Below, in pieces: positions 54,014 to 60,275 of a stretch of DNA of 60,275 nt. Each line of letters opens with the position of its first letter. The stretch's first letter is position 1. The notes beneath the pieces were generated by a model. It worked only from the letters and a program-made list of their open reading frames with translations. It made no database searches and was not told the origin of the DNA. The translations under genes were made by a program, and so were the position numbers. Source of the DNA: Polaribacter sp. (GTDB taxonomy: Bacteria > Bacteroidota > Bacteroidia > Flavobacteriales > Flavobacteriaceae); assembly GCA_028343155.1 (NCBI GenBank), contig JAOLXX010000016.1, forward strand, positions 1-60,275, in the 5' to 3' direction.

Positions 54014-55249
54014 CTATCTTTTTAAAATCCAAGAAGACGGATTTAAACGTGTTGTGTTTTTAAACAGCACAAAAATTAACTTGGTTTTTTTAGAAACTTT
54101 GTCTGTAAAAATCTGACCAACTCTTTGTCCTGTTTTAATTTTATCTCCTTTTTTAACATAGGTTTTTTCTAAGTTATTATAAGAAGAAATATAATTTCCG
54201 TGTTGAATTAATACGTTTTTTCTACCTTCAGAACTCACTAAAACATTAAGCACTTCCCCATTAAAAATAGCTTCCGCATAATTTCCTTGTCGTGTAATAA
54301 TATGCAAACCTGTTCCATTTATAGTAATTCCCGGAAATGATGGGTGTGGCTGGTTTCCAAATTTTCTAACAACAATACCCTGATCTACAGGCCAAGGCAA
54401 AAAACCCTTGTTAAGCTCAAATTTTGCAGCTAGAGCCTTTGCCTCAGGACTTAAAATAAAGACGTTTTTCTCAACTAGTTTTGAGTTGTTTTTTAATTTT
54501 GCTTTTGCAATTCTATTTGCTCTTGCAATTTCTTCTCGAATCTTTCGATCAATTTTAGCTACAATCTTTTTTTCTTCTCTAATTTTATTTTGAAGTTCTT
54601 TTTTATACAAACTCTCTTTCTGCTTAATTGCTAATATTAACTTTTCTTGCTCCTGTTTATCAACCTCTATTTGATTTTTTTGTCTTTTTTGAAAAACAAT
54701 TAGGGTATCTTTTAAGGTCTTTTGAAAAACTAAAGAATCATTCAACAACTGAACTTGATTCGTCTGAACCACAATATCTTCTCCTTGATTTTTTCTAAAA
54801 GAAGTATATTGTTTCATGTACTCCATCCTTTTGTATGCTTGGTAGAAGTTTTTTGATGAAAGTAAAAACAGAGTTCTACTTTGTTTCGATTTGCTTTTGT
54901 AAGATTTAAAAATCATCGCCGCGTAGTCCTCTTTTAGGTCAGCTAACTTTTTATTTAAGTTTTCAAGTTCCACTTGACTAACCTGTATTTCTTTAGATAA
55001 AATTGCGGCTTCAGAATTTATAGTCGCAATTAATAGCGCTCTCACTTCTATTTTTTTTTGAATATCTTTTAAATCTTCTAAGGCATTTTTTCCTTTCTTT
55101 TTTTCATTAAAAAGCAGATTATTTACCTGTTTAATTTCTTTGTTCAACTTTTTGCGTTGTACTTCTAATTGTTTTCTAGTTTGTCCAAATACAGAAAAAA
55201 CACTTAAGCAAAAAATTAAAATTAGGGTATATTTTTTTTTATTTTTCAC
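54014..55249 (-). CDS. EnvC-like murein hydrolase activator with degenerate LytM (M23) domain
   Basis: A 411-residue exported protein, starting with GTG (TAGTG overlap with the upstream stop). The signal peptide ends near 22 (SVFGQ). A long coiled coil follows at about 24-260 (RKQLEVQRKKLNKEIKQVNN, KNKIREEKKIVAKIDRKI type). The C-terminal LytM domain runs from about 285 to 411, but its zinc ligands are replaced: the usual H-x3-D site reads GTGLHI and the usual Y-x-H site reads SYNNL. Such degenerate LytM factors (E. coli EnvC, NlpD) activate amidases at the septum rather than cut peptidoglycan. It is last of a four-gene operon. Confidence 0.9.
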   Translation of the reverse strand: MKNKKKYTLILIFCLSVFSVFGQTRKQLEVQRKKLNKEIKQVNNLLFNEKKKGKNALEDLKDIQKKIEVRALLIATINSEAAILSKEIQVSQVELENLNKKLADLKEDYAAMIFKSYKSKSKQSRTLFLLSSKNFYQAYKRMEYMKQYTSFRKNQGEDIVVQTNQVQLLNDSLVFQKTLKDTLIVFQKRQKNQIEVDKQEQEKLILAIKQKESLYKKELQNKIREEKKIVAKIDRKIREEIARANRIAKAKLKNNSKLVEKNVFILSPEAKALAAKFELNKGFLPWPVDQGIVVRKFGNQPHPSFPGITINGTGLHIITRQGNYAEAIFNGEVLNVLVSSEGRKNVLIQHGNYISSYNNLEKTYVKKGDKIKTGQRVGQIFTDKVSKKTKLIFVLFKNTTRLNPSSWILKR

Positions 55250-56019
55250 TATAATTTAATTTGTTTGTAGCCTTTAGGAATTGAAAAAGAAACATCAACA
55301 TCAGTATTAAACTGAACAGATTTTAAGATAAAATCTATGTCAGTAAACGCATCGGGTTGTTTTGCTTTTATTTGAATTTCCGTTGGAAAAACAGCATCGT
55401 TAACCAAAGTATATGAAGGATACGAAATATCTAATCGTTGGTTTTTTGTAGTGTGAACAATAGCCTGTTTGTTTAACTTAAAATGAGAAGGATTTACAGA
55501 AAAGAAAACATCATACAGAATTGCCTGACTTTTTGGAGATAGAACATACGCGTTATCTGTAATTACAACATGCTGTTTATGCTTCTTCACATTCATAAGA
55601 GATTGCCCCAATAATAAATTTTGGAGTTGTTGAAAGTTAATATCAGCGCCTAGTAGTTTCTTTAAAATAGAAAAATCACCTTCAAAATAATTTTTAGCAT
55701 AAGGGGAATAATAATGAATAGAAGTTGGTGTAATTTTTGCTTTAAAAACGGTGATAAATTTAGTTCCTTTCAACCAAATAACTTCATCTTTTATTATTTT
55801 CAAACTAACAGAAATACTTTGTTTTAATTTTCCATTATTAAAATTGGCTTTCAACTTAGCCAGTACAGATTTTTCAGCAAAATTAGAAGCGACATGCTTT
55901 CTTGCTACTTTTTTGGCCGAGATTTTTTCGGTGACAATCGTCGTACTAATTAAATTACTTTTTGTTTTACAAGAAGTAAACACAAATACAAAAACTAGCA
56001 AACATTTTACAAAATTCAT
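55249..56019 (-). CDS. DUF4292 lipoprotein
   Basis: A 256-residue lipoprotein: MNFVKCLLVFVFVFTSC ends in the lipobox TSC (Cys17). The body is beta-rich, resembling LolA/LolB-like folds (ISVSLKIIKDEVIWLKGTKF near 71-90, TSIHYYSPYAKNYFEGDFSI near 102-121, SYPSYTLVNDAVFPTEIQIK near 200-219), which fits DUF4292. Outer-membrane lipoprotein handling is one idea for this fold; it is not shown here. It overlaps the TPR gene by four bases (ATGA) and the LytM-type gene by one base, so the operon is translated as a coupled series. Confidence 0.85.
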   Translation of the reverse strand: MNFVKCLLVFVFVFTSCKTKSNLISTTIVTEKISAKKVARKHVASNFAEKSVLAKLKANFNNGKLKQSISVSLKIIKDEVIWLKGTKFITVFKAKITPTSIHYYSPYAKNYFEGDFSILKKLLGADINFQQLQNLLLGQSLMNVKKHKQHVVITDNAYVLSPKSQAILYDVFFSVNPSHFKLNKQAIVHTTKNQRLDISYPSYTLVNDAVFPTEIQIKAKQPDAFTDIDFILKSVQFNTDVDVSFSIPKGYKQIKL

Positions 56020-57002
56020 TCTTTATTTTTTATTTTCTCTAATTTTTCAAGATACGTTTTCGCCTCTTTTAAACGCCCTAAACCTTTATATGCTGTTGCC
56101 ATTTCATTGTAAAAATTTGCTTCCATTTGATCATCTATCACAAAATCAACACCATTCTGTAAGGTCAATAACGCTTTTTCATGTTTTTCCTGAGCATTCA
56201 ATGTCTTCCCTTTCATTAAGTATATAAAAGGTTGTGCAGGGAAAAGCGCAATTCCTTCATCAGCATATTGTAAAAGTACTTCCCAATTACTTTCAGAAAG
56301 TATTAAAATTTGTTTTAAAACAGCATAAGACTTTTCATTTTTAAACTGCTCTTTTAAAGAAACAGGTTCTTTTTTTATGACCTCAATGCCAGGCGCCTCT
56401 TTTCTTTTTTCTAAATGCGCTTTTAGCTTTTTAAGCTTTGCTGACAGGGTATTATTCTGTTCAATATCCTGTATTAAAGAAATTGTTTTATTATAATTTT
56501 TATTTTGAAAATACAAACTTACAAGATTTTCTCTTTCTTCTATATTGAATGCAACAACTTTTTGCTGAATAGAAATTGCTTCAGAAAAACGACCTTGCTG
56601 TATATGAATTTCAACCAAATGTTTTAACATCCAAATATTAGCTGGCTCTTGTAGTAAAGCCCTATCAATGTATTCTTTTGCAAGTTGCGTATTTTGAAGT
56701 AATAAATAATTTTTTGAAAACTCGAAGAAAACAGCAACATTGTTCGTTAAAATTTGATGACAACTTTCTAAATTTTCGATTGCTTTTTGAAAATTACCTA
56801 TTGACCTCTCAGACAATGATTTAAAGAAAAATTGTTGGAAATTTAACTCTTTTTCTTCTGTTGAATCTTTTGCGTTTGGAATGCTATCTTGAGAAAATAA
56901 CTGCAAAGAAAAAGACGCAAAGAAAAAAGAAAAGAGGACCAATCTATAAGTATAAAATCTTGTCTTCCTTTTAAATCTTGTTGTCTTAATACTCTTTATC
57001 AT
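56016..57002 (-). CDS. Tetratricopeptide-repeat protein
   Basis: A 328-residue exported or membrane-attached protein. The N-terminus is a signal-like segment (YRLVLFSFFFASFSLQLFSQ near 19-38), then six or more TPR-like helical pairs (IGNFQKAIENLESCHQILTN, YIDRALLQEPANIWMLKHLV, GRFSEAISIQQKVVAF, GLGRLKEAKTYLEKLEKI). TPR arrays act as scaffolds. The partner is probably another product of this operon, between the nucleotidyltransferase (stop adjacent to its ATG) and DUF4292 (four-base overlap). Confidence 0.85.
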   Translation of the reverse strand: MIKSIKTTRFKRKTRFYTYRLVLFSFFFASFSLQLFSQDSIPNAKDSTEEKELNFQQFFFKSLSERSIGNFQKAIENLESCHQILTNNVAVFFEFSKNYLLLQNTQLAKEYIDRALLQEPANIWMLKHLVEIHIQQGRFSEAISIQQKVVAFNIEERENLVSLYFQNKNYNKTISLIQDIEQNNTLSAKLKKLKAHLEKRKEAPGIEVIKKEPVSLKEQFKNEKSYAVLKQILILSESNWEVLLQYADEGIALFPAQPFIYLMKGKTLNAQEKHEKALLTLQNGVDFVIDDQMEANFYNEMATAYKGLGRLKEAKTYLEKLEKIKNKE

Positions 57003-58019
57003 TTATATTAATTCGCTATAATCTCCGATACTTACAGAAGTATATTTACCGTCGTATTTTGCATGATTTCCAATCATAGCATTCTCTAAATTCGCATTTG
57101 AAATTAGGACATTCGATTGAATTAAGGAGTTCACAATCGTTGTATTCTTTATAATACTATTTGCTCCAACAGAAACAAAAGGGCCAATTTTTGAGTTTTT
57201 TAGCACGACATTTTCGCCGATATAACAAGGCTGAATAATTTCTGAATTTTCTAAAACAACCGCTTTAGAAACGAGATCATTTCCTGCTTCGTATTCAAAA
57301 CCTAAGACTTGTTTGTTGGTAGCAACCGTTGGGTCTTTCTTACCACAATCCATCCAAGAGCTAACAGTTCCAGGAATAAATTTTGCGCCTTGTTGTTTTA
57401 AGGATTCTAACACATTGGTTAATTGATACTCATTATTTTCCTTTAAATCATTGTCAATTAAATATTGGATTTCTGCTAATAACTTAGCGCCACTTTTAAA
57501 GTAATAGATACCAATAATAGCTAAATCAGAAACAAATTCTTTTGGTTTCTCTATGAAATCAGTGATAAAACCCTCCTGTAGTTTTACAACACCAAAAGCA
57601 CTTGGATTTTCAACTTGACTTACCCAAATTGCACCATCTGCATTTGCGTCTAACGTAAAATCTGCCTTAAATAAAGTATCTGCATAAGCGACAACACATG
57701 GCCCACTTAAAGATTCTTTTGCACAATAAATGGCATGAGCCGTTCCTAGGGCTTCATCTTGCACATACACAGCTCCTTTTGCACCTAATTCTTTCGCAAT
57801 TTTTAATAATTGTTCTGTAGTGTCTACTGGAAATCCTTTTGCTATGGTACCAATCACAAAGGCTATTTCTTCAATTTCCTCATCAATCACAGCAGCAATA
57901 TCTTCTACCAAGCGTTGCACAATAGGCTTTCCTGCAATAACGGTTAGCGGTTTTGGAACGGTTAATGTATGCGGTCTTAAACGAGACCCAATTCCTGCCA
58001 TTGGTACTATTATTTTCAT
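57003..58019 (-). CDS. Sugar-phosphate nucleotidyltransferase with left-handed beta-helix
   Basis: A 338-residue NDP-sugar pyrophosphorylase-like enzyme. I start at 58019 (MKIIVPMAGIGSRLRPHTLT); the frame to 58049 adds ten unrelated residues. The nucleotide-binding signature is GIGSRLRPHTLTVPKPL at about 9-25, with AYADTLFKADF near 112-122 and the metal/substrate Asp in SWMDCGKK near 216-223. The C-terminal 90 residues contain hexapeptide repeats (VVLKNSKIGPFVSVGANSII, NALIGNHAKYDGKY type) forming a left-handed helix. Sugar and base specificity (dTDP- or UDP-glucose or mannose-1-P) are unresolved. First gene of the LytM-type operon. Confidence 0.9.
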   Translation of the reverse strand: MKIIVPMAGIGSRLRPHTLTVPKPLTVIAGKPIVQRLVEDIAAVIDEEIEEIAFVIGTIAKGFPVDTTEQLLKIAKELGAKGAVYVQDEALGTAHAIYCAKESLSGPCVVAYADTLFKADFTLDANADGAIWVSQVENPSAFGVVKLQEGFITDFIEKPKEFVSDLAIIGIYYFKSGAKLLAEIQYLIDNDLKENNEYQLTNVLESLKQQGAKFIPGTVSSWMDCGKKDPTVATNKQVLGFEYEAGNDLVSKAVVLENSEIIQPCYIGENVVLKNSKIGPFVSVGANSIIKNTTIVNSLIQSNVLISNANLENAMIGNHAKYDGKYTSVSIGDYSELI

Positions 58020-58193
58020 ATATTTATTTTTATTTTGATAGGTCTGCAATATACCACTAATTAAAAGATTTTAAAAATTAGCGCTTGATGGATATCTCAC
58101 TATTTTTATGAAGCGAGGAGTGCTTTAATTTCCATTATTATAAGAAGATTCAATCTAGACTTTTATAAAAATACTACTAAAAATTTAAATGCA

Positions 58194-58227
58194 ACAAAAA
58201 ACCCAAGTTAACGCCTGGGTTTTTTGT
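58194..58227 (+). terminator. Intrinsic terminator just upstream of the ABC-F gene
   Basis: ACAAAAAACCCA pairs with TGGGTTTTTTGT, 12 bp, with a ten-base loop. It ends 27 bases before the ABC-F GTG and no + strand gene lies just upstream. It could be an attenuator for the ABC-F gene or a minus-strand feature. Confidence 0.75.
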
Positions 58228-58254
58228 TTCTTTGCAAAAATTAAATTTATTTCT

Positions 58255-60111
58255 GTGAATTATTTATCAGTAGAAAATATCTCTAAATCTTATGGAGAAC
58301 GTATCTTATTTGATGACATCTCTTTTGGAATTAACAAAGATCAAAAAGTTGCTTTTGTTGCTAAAAATGGAAGTGGAAAAACTTCTATCTTAAATATTAT
58401 TGCGAATTTAGATGTACCAGACTCTGGACAAGTCGTCAGTAGAAAAGGAATTTCTATTGCTTATTTGGCTCAAAAAGATGACATTGACCCAACTTTAACG
58501 ATAGAAGAAACGATTTTTGCGACTGATAATAAAATCCTTTCCATTGTAAATCAATATGAAAAAGCGCTACAAAATCTTGATGATACAGCCTCCTATCAAA
58601 CTGCATTTGAACAAATGGAGCAATACAATGCTTGGGATTTTGAAACTCAATACAGACAAATTTTATCAAAATTAAAATTAGACGATTTAAGTTTAAAAGT
58701 AAGTGCACTTTCTGGAGGACAAAGAAAAAGACTTTCTTTAGCAATTGTTTTAATCAATAAACCTGATTTACTAATTCTTGATGAACCAACAAATCATTTA
58801 GATTTAGAAATGATTGAATGGTTAGAGGCTTTCTTTGCAAAGGAAAAGATTACGTTGTTTATGGTGACCCATGATCGCTACTTTTTAGAGCGGGTATGTA
58901 ATGAAATTTTAGAATTAGACGAAGGAAAAATTTATAAATACAAAGGAAATTACTCCTACTACCTACAAAACAAAGAAGAACGTTTAGCATTAGAAGCAAC
59001 CAATTTGGGGAAAGCCAAAAGTTTATTTAAAAAAGAATTGGAATGGATGCGAAAGCAGCCAAAAGCAAGAACTACCAAGTCTAAATCTAGAACAGACGAT
59101 TTCTATCAAATTAAAGAAAAAGCACACCAACGCAGACAAGATCATCTGGTTCAATTAGAAATCAACATGGAGCGCTTAGGAAGTAAAATTTTGGAGCTTC
59201 ACAAAGTGTCAAAATCTTTTGGAGACAAAAAGATTTTAGATGGTTTTGATTATGTTTTTAAACGGGGAGAACGTGTCGGAATTATTGGTAAAAATGGAAC
59301 TGGAAAATCCTCTTTTTTAAATATCATCACAGGTAAATCTGAATTAGACGGTGGTAAGGTTGTTTTGGGTGAAACTGTTAAATATGGCTATTATACACAA
59401 GCTGGTATAACGATAAAAGAAGGGCAGAAAGTAATTGATGTTGTGAAAGAATTTGGCGAATTTATCCCTTTAACCAAAGGAAGAAAAATTTCTGCTTCCC
59501 AATTGTTAGAACGTTTTTTATTCGACAAAAAGAAGCAATATGATTTTGTAGAAAGACTGTCTGGAGGAGAACAAAAACGCTTGTATTTGTGTGCCGTTTT
59601 GATTCAAAATCCTAACTTCTTAATTTTAGATGAACCTACAAATGACTTAGACGTTGTGACTCTTAATGTCTTAGAAAATTTCTTGTTAGATTACCCAGGA
59701 AACCTTTTAGTAGTTTCGCATGATCGCTATTTTATGGATAAAATTGTAGATGCACTATTTGTGTTTAGAGGAGAAGGAATTGTAGAAAATTTTCCAGGAA
59801 ATTATTCAGATTTCAGAGCGTATGATAATTCTTCTCCAAAGGAAATAAAGAAAGAAAAAACGATTCAAAAGAGTGAGAAAAAAAACACGAAGAACCCTCT
59901 AAATTTTGATGAAAAAAGAGAGTTTGGTGCTTTGGAAGCAGACATCGAAAGGCTTCAAAAAAGGAAAACTACTATTGAAACTCAGTTCTTAAATGTCGAA
60001 ATTGAACCCGATGACATTGCAGAAAAATCTCAAGATCTGAAAGATACCATTGAAAAGTTGGAACAAAAGGAAGAGCGCTGGTTGGAGCTTACTATGAAAT
60101 TAGAAGGGTAA
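58255..60111 (+). CDS. ABC-F family ATPase (Uup/EttA-like)
   Basis: A 618-residue soluble protein with two ABC cassettes and no membrane part, acting on the ribosome rather than as a transporter. I start with the GTG at 58255 (MNYLSVENISKSYGE); the ATG at 58189 lies inside a terminator hairpin. Cassette 1: Walker A AKNGSGKTS near 34-42, signature LSGGQRKRLSLA near 151-162, Walker B LLILDEPTNHLD near 173-184. The inter-domain linker (P-site tRNA interaction motif) spans about 225-300 (RKQPKARTTKSKSRT). Cassette 2: GKNGTGKSS, LSGGEQKRLYLC, FLILDEPTNDLD. A C-terminal coiled-coil extension (KREFGALEADIERLQKRKTT) resembles Uup. Housekeeping translation factor is likelier than antibiotic protection. 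Confidence 0.93.
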   Translation: MNYLSVENISKSYGERILFDDISFGINKDQKVAFVAKNGSGKTSILNIIANLDVPDSGQVVSRKGISIAYLAQKDDIDPTLTIEETIFATDNKILSIVNQYEKALQNLDDTASYQTAFEQMEQYNAWDFETQYRQILSKLKLDDLSLKVSALSGGQRKRLSLAIVLINKPDLLILDEPTNHLDLEMIEWLEAFFAKEKITLFMVTHDRYFLERVCNEILELDEGKIYKYKGNYSYYLQNKEERLALEATNLGKAKSLFKKELEWMRKQPKARTTKSKSRTDDFYQIKEKAHQRRQDHLVQLEINMERLGSKILELHKVSKSFGDKKILDGFDYVFKRGERVGIIGKNGTGKSSFLNIITGKSELDGGKVVLGETVKYGYYTQAGITIKEGQKVIDVVKEFGEFIPLTKGRKISASQLLERFLFDKKKQYDFVERLSGGEQKRLYLCAVLIQNPNFLILDEPTNDLDVVTLNVLENFLLDYPGNLLVVSHDRYFMDKIVDALFVFRGEGIVENFPGNYSDFRAYDNSSPKEIKKEKTIQKSEKKNTKNPLNFDEKREFGALEADIERLQKRKTTIETQFLNVEIEPDDIAEKSQDLKDTIEKLEQKEERWLELTMKLEG

Positions 60112-60161
60112 AAGTTGTTAAACTAAATTTCGCCCAAGGTGTTTAAACCTTTTATGGAAAA

Positions 60162-60275
60162 TTAAATACTTACAATATCTTCCAAATTTAACAAGGGTTG
60201 ATTGTTAAAACGTAACAAAATTTGTGCGACAGCAATCGTGTCTTTTTCACAATAATTTACAATTCTTTCTAGGTT
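60162..60275 (-). CDS. 3'-5' exonuclease (PolB-like DnaQ-fold), C-terminal fragment cut by window edge
   Basis: An open frame entering from the right edge and ending in TAA at 60162-60164. The 37 visible residues begin NLERIVNYCEKDTIAVAQIL and continue LRFNNQPLLNLED. IVNYCEKDTIAVAQILLRF matches the ExoIII (YxxxD-like) motif of the predicted 3'-5' exonucleases related to DNA polymerase B. The bulk of the gene, with the DxE site, lies outside the window. It converges with the ABC-F gene across 50 bases. Confidence 0.75.
   Translation of the reverse strand, partial: NLERIVNYCEKDTIAVAQILLRFNNQPLLNLEDIVSI

Noticed and set aside
58189..58254. 22-codon N-terminal extension of the ABC-F protein
   Set aside because: The codons lie inside a 12-bp terminator stem and have no family match; the GTG at 58255 begins the canonical N-terminus.
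58255..60111. Antibiotic-resistance ABC-F
   Set aside because: Ordinary linker length and the C-terminal coiled coil resemble housekeeping Uup-like proteins, and no other resistance or mobility genes are nearby.

Overview
The window looks like a chromosomal segment of a marine-type member of the Flavobacteriaceae (Bacteroidota). The basis is family content, not a database match. It is AT-rich. It encodes the gliding proteins GldD and GldE, a glycoside hydrolase with a C-terminal type IX secretion (T9SS) sorting domain, SPOR and HU-like proteins of the Bacteroidota kind, and the four-gene ExbB/membrane protein/ExbD/ExbD cluster typical of the group. Promoters follow the flavobacterial pattern (TTG, about 19 bases, TAnnTTTG) and Shine-Dalgarno sequences are essentially absent. 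Nearly everything is housekeeping. I see no prophage, CRISPR array, integrative element or biosynthetic cluster.

Layout. 1-7.4 kb: a DUF2237 protein; prmA-clpS-small ORF; tpiA; a TlpA-like lipoprotein; pyrF; a secreted GH16 glucanase; a broken DUF4197 lipoprotein gene; and a 54-residue Cys-rich DUF5522 gene. 7.6-12.2 kb: translation cluster rplM-rpsI-rpsB-tsf, then pyrH-frr. 12.2-21.4 kb: an MMPL/RND exporter, asnS, rpoN with a coupled PAP2-like membrane protein, an outer-membrane barrel, and the ExbD/ExbD/membrane/ExbB proton-channel operon. 21.8-28.8 kb: a PIF1-like helicase with HRDC and HTH domains, sucB and sucA, and tRNA-Asn(GTT). 29-40.6 kb: a YugP-type metalloprotease, PhnA, a phosphate uptake pair (PiT transporter plus OprO/P-type porin), two tandem DUF3575-like outer-membrane proteins, a 1125-residue outer-membrane protein, ogt and tatD. 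40.8-48.5 kb: a DEAD-box helicase, a small hypothetical gene, a dead REP-associated transposase between inverted REP hairpins, RNase G/E with a structured leader, a 29-residue basic peptide, HU, then mutY-ssb-gldE-gldD. 49-60.3 kb: an EamA transporter, a conserved protein with kinase-fold signatures, dprA, an HU/SPOR membrane protein, a thioesterase, the operon sugar nucleotidyltransferase-TPR-DUF4292-degenerate LytM protein, an ABC-F ATPase, and the 3' end of a 3'-5' exonuclease gene at the right edge.

How the genes work together. Several groups are physically coupled: rplM/rpsI, rpoN/PAP2-like, tatD/ogt, gldE/gldD and the envC-type operon overlap or abut. The porin and PiT probably move phosphate across the outer and inner membranes. 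The ExbB/D cluster probably energises TonB-dependent outer-membrane transport. SucA and SucB form the 2-oxoglutarate dehydrogenase core.

Points that go beyond routine annotation: (1) a cryptic kinase-like protein at 50119-51186; (2) three perfect stem-loops in the RNase G/E leader next to a tiny basic-peptide gene; (3) a RAYT remnant framed by its probable REP sequences; (4) a terminator and 11-base-spaced direct repeats in the phosphate-porin leader; (5) a DUF4197 gene with two independent lesions; (6) two small genes below usual ORF cut-offs; (7) several non-ATG starts, and promoters so close to start codons that the mRNAs should be leaderless or nearly so. All functions come from reading motifs by eye. 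No alignment or search was run.
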